64,000 nucleotides of DNA from Arenibacter palladensis (GTDB lineage Bacteria > Bacteroidota > Bacteroidia > Flavobacteriales > Flavobacteriaceae): assembly GCF_900129275.1 (NCBI RefSeq), contig NZ_FQUX01000002.1, forward strand, positions 623,795-687,794, given 5' to 3'. Within the stretch, counting starts at the first letter, position 1, and each line of letters opens with the position of its first letter. The position numbers were made by a program, and so were the translations under genes. A model generated the notes under the pieces. The model saw only the letters and a list, made by a program, of their open reading frames with translations, did not search any database and was not told where the DNA came from. Below, piece by piece: positions 7,714 through 17,413 of the stretch.

Positions 7714-8997
7714 ATGAACAAGATATACAATCCGGAAAGATCACAATGGAAGACCGTTTTAAAACGGCCAACACAATCTGTCTCCGATGTCGAGGATATT
7801 GTCAATGCCGTTTTTAGTGAAATTAAGGCCGGTGGGGATAGCGTGGTGAGCAATTACACCAAAAAATTTGATGGTGTGGACTTGCTGGACGCTTTGGTAT
7901 CATCCAAAGAGATAGAGGAATCCATTAAATTGATTTCCAATGATTTAAAATTAGCTATTCAACAAGCTAAAAACAATATTGAAAAATTTCACAAGGCCCA
8001 AAAAACCGAAAAAATTACGGTAGAGACTGCAGATGGCGTACTTTGCTGGCAAGAAAAAAGGCCTATACAGAAAGTAGGATTATATATTCCAGGAGGTACC
8101 GCCCCTTTGTTTTCGACCATTTTAATGTTGGCCATTCCTGCCAATATTGCCGGATGTAAGGAAATTATTCTTTGTACCCCTCCCAATAAGGAAGGGAAAG
8201 TACACCCGGCCATATTATATGCAGCCAACCTATGCGGGGTTACCAAAATATTCAAGGTGGGGGGCATCCAAGCTATTGCCAGTATGACATTTGGAACGGA
8301 AACCATTCCTCCTGTGTATAAAATATTCGGCCCGGGAAACCAATTTGTAACCGTTGCCAAACAGATTGCCACTAAATACGGAATAGCCATAGATATGCCT
8401 GCCGGCCCAAGTGAGCTCTTGGTTATGGCAGATGATACTGCCAATGCCGCATTTGTAGCTTCGGATCTATTGAGTCAGGCCGAACACGGAGTGGATAGTC
8501 AGGTCATTTTGGTATCTACTTCAAAAACCCTAATAGATGCGGTGGAAGTGGAGGTTGCCAAGCAGATTCAGGACCTGCCCAGAAAGGAAATAGCGATTAA
8601 GGCCATTGCCAATAGTAAGCTGATCTTTGTGGAAGACGAACAGACGGCCGTAGATCTCATAAATGAATACGGACCGGAACATTACATTTTATGTGTCCAA
8701 AACGAAGAGTTTTATTTAGGGCAGACCTACAATGCCGGATCTGTTTTTATAGGAAATTACACCCCTGAAAGTGCCGGGGATTATGCATCGGGCACCAATC
8801 ATACCTTGCCCACCAATGGATACGCCAAGCAGTACAGTGGAGTAAACTTGGATAGTTTTATGAAGAGCATGACCTTTCAAAAAATATCCAAAAAAGGAAT
8901 TCAGGAAATTGGCAGTACCATAGAGCTGATGGCCGAAGCCGAGGGGCTACAGGCACATAAAAATGCAGTAACCCTGAGATTGGACAGTTTAAAATAA
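7714..8997 (+). CDS. hisD: Histidinol dehydrogenase
   Basis: HisD oxidises histidinol to histidine in two NAD-dependent steps using zinc. The 427-residue protein has the family blocks YIPGGTAPLFST, FGPGNQFVTVAKQ, DMPAGPSELLV, LLSQAEHGVDSQ and the substrate/zinc loop PESAGDYASGTNHTLPT. An in-frame upstream start at 7657 would overlap the acetyltransferase gene and add 19 residues with no family counterpart, so ATG 7714 is chosen. Confidence 0.97.
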   Translation: MNKIYNPERSQWKTVLKRPTQSVSDVEDIVNAVFSEIKAGGDSVVSNYTKKFDGVDLLDALVSSKEIEESIKLISNDLKLAIQQAKNNIEKFHKAQKTEKITVETADGVLCWQEKRPIQKVGLYIPGGTAPLFSTILMLAIPANIAGCKEIILCTPPNKEGKVHPAILYAANLCGVTKIFKVGGIQAIASMTFGTETIPPVYKIFGPGNQFVTVAKQIATKYGIAIDMPAGPSELLVMADDTANAAFVASDLLSQAEHGVDSQVILVSTSKTLIDAVEVEVAKQIQDLPRKEIAIKAIANSKLIFVEDEQTAVDLINEYGPEHYILCVQNEEFYLGQTYNAGSVFIGNYTPESAGDYASGTNHTLPTNGYAKQYSGVNLDSFMKSMTFQKISKKGIQEIGSTIELMAEAEGLQAHKNAVTLRLDSLK

Positions 8998-9065
8998 GGG
9001 GACCCATGTATTAAGGTAAATCACCTTTTTACAAGTGGTGCCAGATGGCGAAAAGCATAAAAAGA

Positions 9066-10124
9066 ATGAAAACGAAAATATTCAATATCAACAATATAGT
9101 ACGGGAAAACGTAAAGGGATTGAGCCCCTATTCTTCTGCAAGGGACGAATATGTTTCGGACGGATCCAAAATGGTATTTTTGGATGCCAATGAAAATCCT
9201 TTTGAAACTGGGGTAAATAGATATCCCGATCCGCACCAAAGACGTTTAAAAGAGGTTTTGGCGGAAAGAAAAGGAGTTTCTTCCCAACAACTTCTATTGG
9301 GCAACGGTAGTGACGAAGTACTGGATTTAATCTTTAGGGCCTTTTGTGAACCTAAAGAGGACAACATTATTAGCTTACCTCCAACCTATGGCATGTACAA
9401 GGTACTTGCCGGTATTAACAACATAGAGAATAGGGAGGTTCTTTTGACTAAGGATTTTGAGCCCAATGTGTCCGAAATACTTGGGATAGCGGACGACCAT
9501 AGCAAGTTGCTGTTTCTGTGTTCCCCAAATAACCCCACAGGCAATAGTTTCTCAAATGCCAGTATAAGGGAGTTATTGGACAATTTTAATGGATTGGTGG
9601 TCATAGATGAGGCCTATATCGACTTTTCAAGTGAGAAGAGTTGGATTACCGAATTACCCAACTATCCCAATCTTGTGGTGACCCAAACCTTGTCCAAAGC
9701 CTATGGAATGGCCGGGATAAGATTGGGGATTTGTTACGCTTCAGAAGAAATAATCTCGGTATTGAACAAAATCAAACCCCCGTACAACGTAAATGAATTA
9801 ACCCAACAAAGAGCTTTGAAAAGGGTTTTGGACGTAAATGCGGTGAATGGGGAGGTGTCGGATATTTTAACGGAACGTGAGGCGCTTATTGCTGTATTGA
9901 GCCAAATTGATTTCGTGGAAAAAATATATCCTTCCGACGCCAATTTTATATTGGCCAAAGTAGATGATGCTACCAAAAGATATAATCAACTTCTAAAAAA
10001 AGGTATCGTTGTCCGCAACCGGACGACCCAGCCCCTTTGTGAAAATACCTTGAGATTTACCGTTGGGACCAAGGAGGAAAACAAGATATTAATAAGTGCA
10101 TTGCAGAATATAACAACCATATAA
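9066..10124 (+). CDS. hisC: Histidinol-phosphate aminotransferase
   Basis: HisC is the PLP enzyme converting imidazole-acetol phosphate plus glutamate to histidinol phosphate. The protein contains [17 protein letters not shown], the strand VIDEAYIDF and the PLP lysine in [14 protein letters not shown]. Start 9066 gives [15 protein letters not shown], matching the usual N-terminus; an upstream in-frame ATG at 9045 adds seven residues. The frame is followed 4 bp later by hisB. Confidence 0.96.
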   Translation: MKTKIFNINNIVRENVKGLSPYSSARDEYVSDGSKMVFLDANENPFETGVNRYPDPHQRRLKEVLAERKGVSSQQLLLGNGSDEVLDLIFRAFCEPKEDNIISLPPTYGMYKVLAGINNIENREVLLTKDFEPNVSEILGIADDHSKLLFLCSPNNPTGNSFSNASIRELLDNFNGLVVIDEAYIDFSSEKSWITELPNYPNLVVTQTLSKAYGMAGIRLGICYASEEIISVLNKIKPPYNVNELTQQRALKRVLDVNAVNGEVSDILTEREALIAVLSQIDFVEKIYPSDANFILAKVDDATKRYNQLLKKGIVVRNRTTQPLCENTLRFTVGTKEENKILISALQNITTI

Positions 10125-10128
10125 TACT

Positions 10129-11307
10129 ATGAGTCCGGATACAAATACAAATTCTTCACAAGAGAAGCAAAAGGCGAAAAAAGTGCTCTTTATAGATAGG
10201 GACGGAACCATCATTAAAGAGACTATAGATGAGCAGATAGACGCCTTTGAAAAAATGGTTTTTTACCCCAAAGCCTTTACCTATTTGGGCAAGATTGCCA
10301 AGGAATTGGATTATGAATTGGTGATGATTACCAATCAGGATGGATTGGGGACCGATATTTTTCCAGAGGACACCTTTTGGCCGGTACATAATTTTATAAT
10401 GAAATCATTTGAAAATGAGGGTGTAGTTTTTGACAAGGTATTTCTGGACAGGACATTCCCCCACGAAAATGCCAATACCAGAAAACCGGGAACCGGATTG
10501 CTTACCGAATATTTTTCAGAAGAATACGACCTGGCCAATTCCTTTGTAATAGGGGATCGCTTGACCGATGTGGAACTTGCCAAGAATTTAGGGGCCAAAG
10601 GCATCTTTATAAATGACAACACCAATTTGGGCACTGGGGAAATATCCGTTAAGAGGGAGGAATTGGATAATTACATAGCTCTGGAAAGCAATGACTGGGA
10701 GAAAATTTACGAATTTTTGAAGCTGAAAGACCGGGTATCTGAAATAACTCGCAAAACCAATGAAACCGATATTTTTATAAGACTCAACCTAGACGGTACG
10801 GGCAAAAGTGATATCAGCACGGGATTGGACTTCTTTGATCATATGCTGGACCAATTGGCACGTCATGGGCAAATGGATCTGGAAATAAAGGTTAAGGGAG
10901 ATTTGGAGGTGGATGAGCACCATACCATTGAAGATACTGCCATAGCGCTGGGAGAGGTATTCCACAAAGCCTTGGGCAATAAATTGGGCATAGAGCGATA
11001 TGGTTTCTGTTTGCCCATGGACGACTGTTTGGCACAGGCCGCCATAGATTTCGGAGGACGAAACTGGTTGGTATGGGAAACAGAATTTAAAAGGGAAATG
11101 ATAGGCAAAATGCCCACGGAAATGTTTTATCATTTCTTTAAATCGTTTACCGATGGGGCAAAGGCCAACCTAAATATCAAGGCAGAAGGCACGAACGAAC
11201 ACCATAAGATCGAGGCCATTTTTAAGGCATTTGCCAAGGCCATTAAGATGGCTGTTAAACGCGATGTAGAAAAAATGGTACTACCAAGTACCAAAGGAGT
11301 ATTATAA
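10129..11307 (+). CDS. hisB: Bifunctional histidinol-phosphatase / imidazoleglycerol-phosphate dehydratase
   Basis: The 392-residue fusion carries a HAD-type histidinol-phosphatase in its first half ([11 protein letters not shown], with the nucleophile Asp, and [14 protein letters not shown]) and an IGP dehydratase in the second ([48 protein letters not shown], all manganese-binding His blocks). It carries out steps seven and nine of the pathway. The presence of the fusion explains why no separate hisN is needed. Confidence 0.97.
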   Translation: MSPDTNTNSSQEKQKAKKVLFIDRDGTIIKETIDEQIDAFEKMVFYPKAFTYLGKIAKELDYELVMITNQDGLGTDIFPEDTFWPVHNFIMKSFENEGVVFDKVFLDRTFPHENANTRKPGTGLLTEYFSEEYDLANSFVIGDRLTDVELAKNLGAKGIFINDNTNLGTGEISVKREELDNYIALESNDWEKIYEFLKLKDRVSEITRKTNETDIFIRLNLDGTGKSDISTGLDFFDHMLDQLARHGQMDLEIKVKGDLEVDEHHTIEDTAIALGEVFHKALGNKLGIERYGFCLPMDDCLAQAAIDFGGRNWLVWETEFKREMIGKMPTEMFYHFFKSFTDGAKANLNIKAEGTNEHHKIEAIFKAFAKAIKMAVKRDVEKMVLPSTKGVL

Positions 11308-11321
11308 TAGTGGATTACCCC

Positions 11322-11460
11322 AGGGCAAGCCTGCCTTCATCGGTAGGCAATTGAGGTATCGCAAGAAAAGTAACGATAACATTTCGACGCCCGCCTGAAC
11401 GGAACGGGCAGGCCCGCCTGAATGGAACGGGCAAGAGATCGTGGAGGATTCAAATCCCAC
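11322..11460 (+). repeat. GC-rich repeat cluster between hisB and hisH
   Basis: The 189-bp hisB-hisH gap breaks an otherwise compact operon. It holds CAAGCCTGCC...GGTAGGC, then two near-identical 21-bp units (11389-11409 and 11412-11432; GCCCGCCTGAA and GGAACGGGC) each able to form a hairpin from GCCCG and CGGGC, then GGATTCAAATCC, which looks like a tRNA T-arm but has no surrounding cloverleaf. It is distinctly more GC-rich than the flanking genes. Related diverged pieces occur at 51361-51420 and 58404-58441. Confidence 0.6.
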
Positions 11461-11496
11461 TTAGTGGGTTAAAAAAATGTCCGAAGGACAAAGAAG

Positions 11497-12081
11497 ATGA
11501 ATATAGTAATAATAGATTACGGAGCGGGAAATATACAGAGCATTAAATTTGCCTTTCAACGCTTGGGATACGAAGCTATACTGAGCAAGGATGCAGAAGA
11601 GATCATGGCAGCGGATAAAGTTATTTTTCCAGGTGTAGGGGAAGCCAGCAGTGCCATGAAAAAATTACGCGAAAGTAAATTGGACCAAATTATTCCCACC
11701 TTAAAACAGCCCGTATTGGGGATATGCCTGGGAATGCAATTAATGTGTCATTCCTCGGAAGAAGGAGATACACAGGGCCTTGGTATTTTTGATGTAGATG
11801 TGGTTAGATTTTCCAAGGACGTAAAAGTTCCACAAATTGGATGGAATCAAATTACCAATTTAAAGTCCGATTTATTCAAGAACGTCAAAGAAAAAGAGCA
11901 TATTTATCTGGTTCACAGTTTTTATGCCCCTTTATGCGAGGAAACCATAGCCGAAGCGGAATATGGTTTGGGATATAGTGCCGCTTTAAAAAAGAACAAT
12001 TTCTATGGAACCCAATTTCACCCGGAAAAAAGCAGTGAGGTAGGGGAGCAGATTCTTAGAAATTTTATCGAAACTATATAG
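11497..12081 (+). CDS. hisH: Imidazole glycerol phosphate synthase, glutamine amidotransferase subunit
   Basis: HisH supplies ammonia from glutamine to HisF. The 194-residue class I amidotransferase starts IVIIDYGAGNIQSIKFA, holds the nucleophile Cys in GICLGMQLMCHSSEEG and the His-Glu pair in GTQFHPEKSSE near the C-terminus. All catalytic residues are present. Confidence 0.97.
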   Translation: MNIVIIDYGAGNIQSIKFAFQRLGYEAILSKDAEEIMAADKVIFPGVGEASSAMKKLRESKLDQIIPTLKQPVLGICLGMQLMCHSSEEGDTQGLGIFDVDVVRFSKDVKVPQIGWNQITNLKSDLFKNVKEKEHIYLVHSFYAPLCEETIAEAEYGLGYSAALKKNNFYGTQFHPEKSSEVGEQILRNFIETI

Positions 12082-12126
12082 ACCCTATACAAATAAATAC
12101 CAATCGGGATTTAATTAAAAACAATA

Positions 12127-12855
12127 ATGAGAATAATACCGGCAATAGATATCATTGAAGGAAAATGTGTCAGACTTTCCAAGGGGGACTATGATACCAA
12201 GAAAATATATAACGAGAATCCTTTGGAGGTGGCAAAAGAGTTTGAAGCCCACGGTATAGAATACCTTCATTTGGTAGATCTTGACGGTGCCAAATCCAAA
12301 CACATCGTAAATCATAAAGTGCTGGAAAAAATAGCCTCCAATACCAACTTAAAAATAGATTTCGGGGGCGGACTCAAGACAGATGAAGATCTTAGGATAG
12401 CGTTTGAAAGTGGGGCCAATCAAATTACAGGAGGAAGTATTGCCGTAAAAGATAGGGAAACCTTTATTTCCTGGATCAACAAATACAGTCCCGAGAAGAT
12501 AATTCTAGGAGCGGATGCCAAAGATGAAATGGTTGCTGTATCCGGATGGATGGAAGAATCCCAGGAGGAATTAATACCCTTTATTCAGGGTTATCAAAAA
12601 GAAGGAATTAGAGGTGTTATCTGTACCGATATTAGTAAAGATGGCATGTTGGAAGGCCCTTCTTTTGATTTGTACCGCAAGATTTTGGAGGAATGTGGGC
12701 CAAAACTACTGCTTATTGCCAGTGGTGGTATTTCAACTTTTGATGAACTCCCTAAATTGGCCGAGTTGGGCTGTGAAGGAACCATAATTGGTAAGGCCAT
12801 TTATGAAAATAGAATTAGTCTTAAACAATTGGAAAAATTTATTCTTGACATTTAA
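12127..12855 (+). CDS. hisA: ProFAR isomerase
   Basis: HisA is the (beta-alpha)8 isomerase that opens the ribose of ProFAR to give PRFAR. The 242 residues include [20 protein letters not shown] with the first catalytic Asp, [12 protein letters not shown], and [14 protein letters not shown] with the second catalytic Asp. The C-terminal ASGGIS and [10 protein letters not shown] form the phosphate-binding site. Confidence 0.97.
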   Translation: MRIIPAIDIIEGKCVRLSKGDYDTKKIYNENPLEVAKEFEAHGIEYLHLVDLDGAKSKHIVNHKVLEKIASNTNLKIDFGGGLKTDEDLRIAFESGANQITGGSIAVKDRETFISWINKYSPEKIILGADAKDEMVAVSGWMEESQEELIPFIQGYQKEGIRGVICTDISKDGMLEGPSFDLYRKILEECGPKLLLIASGGISTFDELPKLAELGCEGTIIGKAIYENRISLKQLEKFILDI

Positions 12856-12875
12856 CCAATAAAACTGATGCTGTC

Positions 12876-12894
12876 TACTGGCGACAAGCCAGTA
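12876..12894 (+). other. Small hairpin in hisA-hisF gap
   Basis: TACTGGC (12876-12882) and GCCAGTA (12888-12894) form a perfect seven-pair stem with a five-base loop. No T tract follows, so it is not an intrinsic terminator; it could be an mRNA stability or processing element. Confidence 0.4.
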
Positions 12895-12949
12895 ATTGAA
12901 GTAAAATTATAAACTGGATTTATCTCCAAAGAAAAAATAAAAGTACCCA

Positions 12950-13705
12950 ATGTTAACAAAGAGAATAATCCCTTGTTTGGATATTAAAAACGGTAGAACG
13001 GTAAAGGGGATAAATTTTGTAGATCTGCGAGACGCTGGTGACCCTGTGGAACTAGCCGAAATATATGCTAAAACCGGAGCGGACGAGCTTGTTTTTTTAG
13101 ATATTTCCGCTACAGAGGAAAGGAGGCGAACATTGGCCGATTTAGTCCTACGTGTTGCCGAAAAAGTCAATATTCCATTTACCGTAGGCGGTGGTATTTC
13201 TTCCGTGGAAGATGTGGATATATTATTGCATAACGGAGCTGATAAGGTATCCATAAATTCATCTGCCGTAAAAAACCCTCAATTGATCAACGATCTGGTT
13301 GCCAAATTTGGCTCGCAATGTATTGTTGTAGCCATAGATGCCAAACAAATAGATGGGGAATGGATTGTTCACCTGGTAGGCGGAAAAGTACCTACAACCT
13401 TAAATCTCTTTACCTGGGCTAAGGAAGTGGAGGAACGTGGGGCCGGAGAAATCCTGTTTACTTCCATGAACCACGATGGTACTAAAGACGGATTTGCCAA
13501 TGAAGCTTTGGCAAAATTATCCACCGAATTGAATATTCCCATAATAGCGTCGGGAGGCGCAGGAAATATGCAACATTTCACGGACACCTTTATTGAAGGA
13601 AAAGCCGATGCAGCTTTGGCAGCTAGCGTTTTTCACTTTAAGGAAATCGAAATAAAGGACTTAAAGGAAGAGTTAAAAAGAAATAATATACCTGTAAGAT
13701 TATAA
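12950..13705 (+). CDS. hisF: Imidazole glycerol phosphate synthase, cyclase subunit
   Basis: HisF forms imidazole glycerol phosphate and AICAR from PRFAR and ammonia delivered by HisH. The 251-residue TIM barrel begins [16 protein letters not shown] (catalytic Asp) and contains [14 protein letters not shown], the phosphate loop GGGIS, and [12 protein letters not shown] with the second catalytic Asp. It ends with the family-typical NNIPVRL. Confidence 0.97.
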   Translation: MLTKRIIPCLDIKNGRTVKGINFVDLRDAGDPVELAEIYAKTGADELVFLDISATEERRRTLADLVLRVAEKVNIPFTVGGGISSVEDVDILLHNGADKVSINSSAVKNPQLINDLVAKFGSQCIVVAIDAKQIDGEWIVHLVGGKVPTTLNLFTWAKEVEERGAGEILFTSMNHDGTKDGFANEALAKLSTELNIPIIASGGAGNMQHFTDTFIEGKADAALAASVFHFKEIEIKDLKEELKRNNIPVRL

Positions 13706-13727
13706 AACCATTATGGAATCCAAAATC

Positions 13728-14348
13728 ATGAATATAGACTTCAACAAAAATAACGATGGACTAGTACCGGCCATAGTACAGGATGCAATTACCAAAAATG
13801 TACTTATGCTCGGGTATATGAACCAAGAGGCCTACAATAAAACAGTGGATAGCCGTAAAGTAACCTTCTTTAGTCGCACTAAAAAAAGACTTTGGACCAA
13901 GGGCGAGGAAAGTGGAAATTTTTTGAATCTAGTGGATATTAAACTGGATTGTGACAATGACACCCTACTGGTCATGGTAGACCCTGTTGGGCCAACATGT
14001 CACAAAGGTACAGGTACCTGCTGGGGTGAAGAAAACAGTACTTCCTTTGGATTTATTTCTGAACTGGAAAATATTATTCAAAACAGAAAAGAACAAGCGG
14101 AAGGAAAGATGGAGATTCCTGAAGGCGTAAAGCCAAGCTATGTTTCCTCCCTATTTAAGAGTGGCATCAATAAAGTTGCCCAGAAGGTTGGCGAAGAGGC
14201 CGTAGAGGTCGTAATTGAGGCCAAAGACAATAACGACCAACTATTTAAGGATGAAAGCGCCGATCTTTTGTTCCACTACCTAATATTGCTTCAGGCAAAA
14301 GGCTTTAAGCTTCAAGACATAGTTAAGGTTTTACAGTCTCGGCATTGA
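13728..14348 (+). CDS. hisI: Bifunctional phosphoribosyl-AMP cyclohydrolase / phosphoribosyl-ATP pyrophosphatase
   Basis: The N-terminal HisI domain (about residues 1-105) has NQEAYNKTVDSRKVTFFSRT, WTKGEESGN and the zinc-binding CDNDTLL and PTCHKGTGTCW blocks. The C-terminal HisE domain (about 115-205) has KVGEEAVEVVIEAKD, typical of the all-alpha pyrophosphohydrolases. The two activities perform steps two and three. Start 13728 (MNIDFNKN) resembles other HisIE proteins better than the in-frame ATG at 13713. This is the last gene of the operon. Confidence 0.96.
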   Translation: MNIDFNKNNDGLVPAIVQDAITKNVLMLGYMNQEAYNKTVDSRKVTFFSRTKKRLWTKGEESGNFLNLVDIKLDCDNDTLLVMVDPVGPTCHKGTGTCWGEENSTSFGFISELENIIQNRKEQAEGKMEIPEGVKPSYVSSLFKSGINKVAQKVGEEAVEVVIEAKDNNDQLFKDESADLLFHYLILLQAKGFKLQDIVKVLQSRH

Positions 14349-14474
14349 TTTGTGGATATATTTCATAAGGCTTGAAATTTGTTTAATTTTCAAATTGGTT
14401 TTTTTTGGTAAAAAAAATTAACTTATCTTCAAAATTCCAACGATTAATCAATAACATTAACAAGAGTATAGGCT

Positions 14475-15887
14475 ATGAAATCAAATAGGAGAGATTTTCT
14501 GAGAAAAACATCAATTGCTGGCATGGGTTTGGCAATGACCCCGGCATGGTCCAATTCAATCACTGGCAACAACCCGCATAATATTCCGGCACCTTTGTTT
14601 GGTGCCAAGTATATGGGGGATTTTTCCGCTCCTAAATTGGAAACCGTGAAATGCGCTTTTATAGGAGTTGGTGCCCGTGGGTCTGGGCATGCACATCAGA
14701 TTGCGGCCATTGAAGGGACAGAGGTTGTGGCCATCAGTGATTTGTACCAGGATCTTGCCGAAAAATCGGAAAAGGTATGTAAGGAGAACGGCGGTGGCAC
14801 CAGGCACAAGAAGATAAAATTGTACACCGATGGGGAGAACGACTGGAAAAATATGCTGAAAAAGGAAAAACCGGATGCCGTTTTTGTATGTACCCCATGG
14901 AAATTACATGCGCCTATGGCCATTGAAGCTATGAAAAGTGGGGCCCATGTTTTTGTGGAAGTTCCGCTTGCCCTAACCATTCAAGAGATGTGGGATATAG
15001 TGGATACCTCGGAAAAAACGCAAAAGCACTGTATGATGATGGAAAACGTCAATTACGGCAGGGAGGAGCTACTCTATTTAAATATGTGCCGTAAAGGTGT
15101 TATAGGGGAGTTACTGCATGGGGAAGCGTCCTATATCCACGAATTAAGGTCTCAAATGAATGAGGTGGAACGAGGTACCGGATCCTGGCGAACCTATCAT
15201 TATGCAAATCGCGATGGCAATCTTTACCCAACACACGGATTGGGACCTGTGGCCCAATATATGAATTTGGCTAGGGGGGAAGATAATTTTAAATTTATAA
15301 ACTCCTTCTCTTCTCCAGGCAAGGGAAGAAATCTATACGCTGCCAAGAATTTTCCGGCGGACCACAAATGGAATAAGTTGGACTTCAAAGGAGGGGATAT
15401 AAATACATCCATTGTTAAAACCAATATGGGTAGGACTATTATGGTACAGTGGGACGAAACGAGCCCCAGACCCTATACCAGGCACAATCTTATTCAAGGA
15501 ACAAAAGGTACCTTGGCAGGCTTCCCTACCAGAATTGCTTTGGAAGGCGGGGTAGAAGGCGGACCGGATAGCCACCACGAATGGGCAGAAGGCGAGCAGT
15601 TGCAGAAGATTTTTGAAAAATACGAACATCCATTGTATGTTCGCTTGGGAGAATTGGCTACCAAAATGGGCGGACATGGTGGAATGGACTTTATAATGAG
15701 GTACCGAATCATAGAGTGCCTTCGCAATGGTCTGCCTTTGGATCAGAATGTTTACGAGGGCTGCTATTGGAGTGCAGTAGGAACTTTGAGCGAAGTATCC
15801 GTGGCCCAAAATGGTGCACCTCAAGAGTTTCCTGATTTCACTAGGGGCAATTGGAAAACCACTGCACCTTTGGATATAGTTGCTTAA
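14475..15887 (+). CDS. Gfo/Idh/MocA-fold glycosidase-like protein, GH109 type
   Basis: The 470-residue protein starts with a twin-arginine signal (SNRRDFLRKTSIAG) and has an NAD-binding Rossmann domain (IGVGARGSGHAHQ, EVVAISDLY) followed by CTPWKLHAPMAIEAM and EVPLALTIQEMWDI. The C-terminal half contains TYHYANRDGNLYPTHGLGP, characteristic of the GH109 alpha-N-acetylgalactosaminidases, which use bound NAD in a redox-assisted hydrolysis. It is probably exported folded with its cofactor. GH109 substrate is inferred from family resemblance; other oxidoreductase activity is possible. It is a single-gene unit behind the his operon. Confidence 0.85.
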   Translation: MKSNRRDFLRKTSIAGMGLAMTPAWSNSITGNNPHNIPAPLFGAKYMGDFSAPKLETVKCAFIGVGARGSGHAHQIAAIEGTEVVAISDLYQDLAEKSEKVCKENGGGTRHKKIKLYTDGENDWKNMLKKEKPDAVFVCTPWKLHAPMAIEAMKSGAHVFVEVPLALTIQEMWDIVDTSEKTQKHCMMMENVNYGREELLYLNMCRKGVIGELLHGEASYIHELRSQMNEVERGTGSWRTYHYANRDGNLYPTHGLGPVAQYMNLARGEDNFKFINSFSSPGKGRNLYAAKNFPADHKWNKLDFKGGDINTSIVKTNMGRTIMVQWDETSPRPYTRHNLIQGTKGTLAGFPTRIALEGGVEGGPDSHHEWAEGEQLQKIFEKYEHPLYVRLGELATKMGGHGGMDFIMRYRIIECLRNGLPLDQNVYEGCYWSAVGTLSEVSVAQNGAPQEFPDFTRGNWKTTAPLDIVA

Positions 15888-15910
15888 AGGCCTTACTGAA
15901 TAAAAAATAG

Positions 15911-15968
15911 AAAGTCATTGTTTACCGGTTCAACTTAGTGTTTTGTTGTCCAAGTAATCAATGACTTT
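15911..15968. terminator. Bidirectional terminator-like inverted repeat
   Basis: AAAGTCATTG (15911-15920) and CAATGACTTT (15959-15968) pair perfectly over ten bases with a 38-base loop and T/A-rich flanks. It lies between converging genes ending at 15887 and 16004. The long loop makes it weaker than a classical terminator. Confidence 0.5.
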
Positions 15969-16003
15969 TACTTTATAAGGGGAGGGGTAGTTTACCCAAA
16001 GAG

Positions 16004-16393
16004 CTAGTCGGTACTGTCTACTCCAGCAACTTCCGTCCTACTATCCATATGGCTTATAAGATCCTGGGTACTTGTGAATACTTTTTTGCTGTAATAACGT
16101 CCTCTATCCCAATCTGCAGGGTCCGCAGCTTTTAAGGCATCCGCTATAATATCCTGAACTTTCTCGGACAGGCCTTCACACTGACTACCTTCCAATAGCT
16201 TCAAAAGTTTTTCGTAAGACTCCAAGGCCTTACCCGAATAATATTTCTGATGATCATAGTTGTTCGCCTTCAATGCGCTTTTGGCATGATTAAGGGCATA
16301 GGAAGCAGTAGAATAAATTAATTCACAATCATCCTTTGCCTCGGCAGCGGAAAAAATAAACAAAGAAAAAAACAACAAGCAAACTTTTTTCAT
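16004..16393 (-). CDS. Small secreted conserved hypothetical protein
   Basis: The 129-residue protein has a clear signal peptide (MKKVCLLFFSLFIFSAAEA) and a mature helical part with two Cys residues (DDCELI and SQCEGL) that could form a disulfide. The mature part looks like alpha-helical repeats (HAKSALKANNYDHQKYY, YEKLLKLLEG). I recognise no family with known function. It is convergent with the GH109-like gene and lies alone. Confidence 0.7.
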   Translation of the reverse strand: MKKVCLLFFSLFIFSAAEAKDDCELIYSTASYALNHAKSALKANNYDHQKYYSGKALESYEKLLKLLEGSQCEGLSEKVQDIIADALKAADPADWDRGRYYSKKVFTSTQDLISHMDSRTEVAGVDSTD

Positions 16394-16520
16394 AGGTTCG
16401 GGGTTTTAAGATCTGAATAAAGAAAACGATACTTTAAACCCAATATTGCCGGCCCATCTTATTTCTATTATTTTTACATAGGTAATGGCCTACCTTATTT
16501 TTACCAAAGTTTAAATGTAT

Positions 16521-17345
16521 TTACCACCATAGAACGAAAAGTTTTACAATATTAAAGTCAGATGATTTCATCCATAATAAGGGAGAATTCCTCTTTTCCA
16601 ATTGTACTTTAACCACATCCAATATTTCATTATACCGCAGCCAATTAACCTCATTATGCGGATCTAGAAGCCATTCTGGTTTGGATGGTAAATAATACCG
16701 GTATTCAAAAAACTCAGGGGATTTAAATTTGTGGAAAGGAACCCACCTGCCACTAATACTATTGGGGTTAAAAGGGACCACATCCAAATTATTCACCATG
16801 AAGGGTGTAAATAATTGGGATTTAAAACATACCCTATGCACTATTTCCTCAGGGTTTATATTTAGGTTATGCAACACTGATGTGGCTTCCGGTGTCTTCA
16901 AAAGTGGAATCTGATGATTTATAATCCTTTCTTTCTTGGATTTAAAGGAATCGCGTTGGTTTGGCCCTATTAAATCATACTCTAAATTTTCTGCCTCCTC
17001 AGGTACTACATAGAACTTATAAGTTAATTCAATATGTATAAATTGCTTACTATCAACATCTTGCAATATGAAATCTATTTCCCCTAAACTTACTTTTTCC
17101 TTCCTTATGGGAATGTTATGCGCTATAACCTTATATTGCCTTGAGTGCTGGATCAGCTTTAAAAAAATGTGTTCTATCTTATGCCCTAGCCGTACATTGG
17201 AGGGTATTAACCCCATTTCCAAATTTTCAAAATATATTTCAGGAAGGACAAATTGCTTCAAACCATCCAATTCTCCTGTCCAAAGGGAGGGAGTATTAAA
17301 GAAGGCCCTGTAATATGAAATATTTTTATGATCCAAGCGGTACAA
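16521..17345 (-). CDS. DUF1853 family protein
   Basis: The 274-residue protein fits DUF1853 by its N-terminal segment with DGLKQFVLPE and LGHKIEHIFLKLIQ and the core EIDFILQDVDSKQFIHIELTYKFY, where acidic residues and the E-x-T-K arrangement resemble nuclease-like restriction folds. The function of DUF1853 is unknown; the nuclease resemblance is my inference. It is divergently arranged 68 bp from the vWA gene. Confidence 0.72.
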   Translation of the reverse strand: MYRLDHKNISYYRAFFNTPSLWTGELDGLKQFVLPEIYFENLEMGLIPSNVRLGHKIEHIFLKLIQHSRQYKVIAHNIPIRKEKVSLGEIDFILQDVDSKQFIHIELTYKFYVVPEEAENLEYDLIGPNQRDSFKSKKERIINHQIPLLKTPEATSVLHNLNINPEEIVHRVCFKSQLFTPFMVNNLDVVPFNPNSISGRWVPFHKFKSPEFFEYRYYLPSKPEWLLDPHNEVNWLRYNEILDVVKVQLEKRNSPLLWMKSSDFNIVKLFVLWW

Positions 17346-17413
17346 TTATGGGTAAACCGTTAAGTTTTCTTTAAAAAGGAAATGGTCTAGACCAAATTAA
17401 GTAATTTTATAGT

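Noticed and set aside
11430..11460. tRNA gene in the hisB-hisH gap
   Set aside because: Only a T-arm-like motif is present. Anticodon arm, acceptor stem and D-arm are not visible.
14372..14412. Terminator of the his operon
   Set aside because: AATTTG and CAAATT could pair before a T run, but only six pairs form, all weak, so it is not listed as a feature.
15333..15824. 163-codon - strand ORF opposite the GH109-like gene
   Set aside because: Antisense shadow of a gene with clear family motifs; no protein-like pattern.
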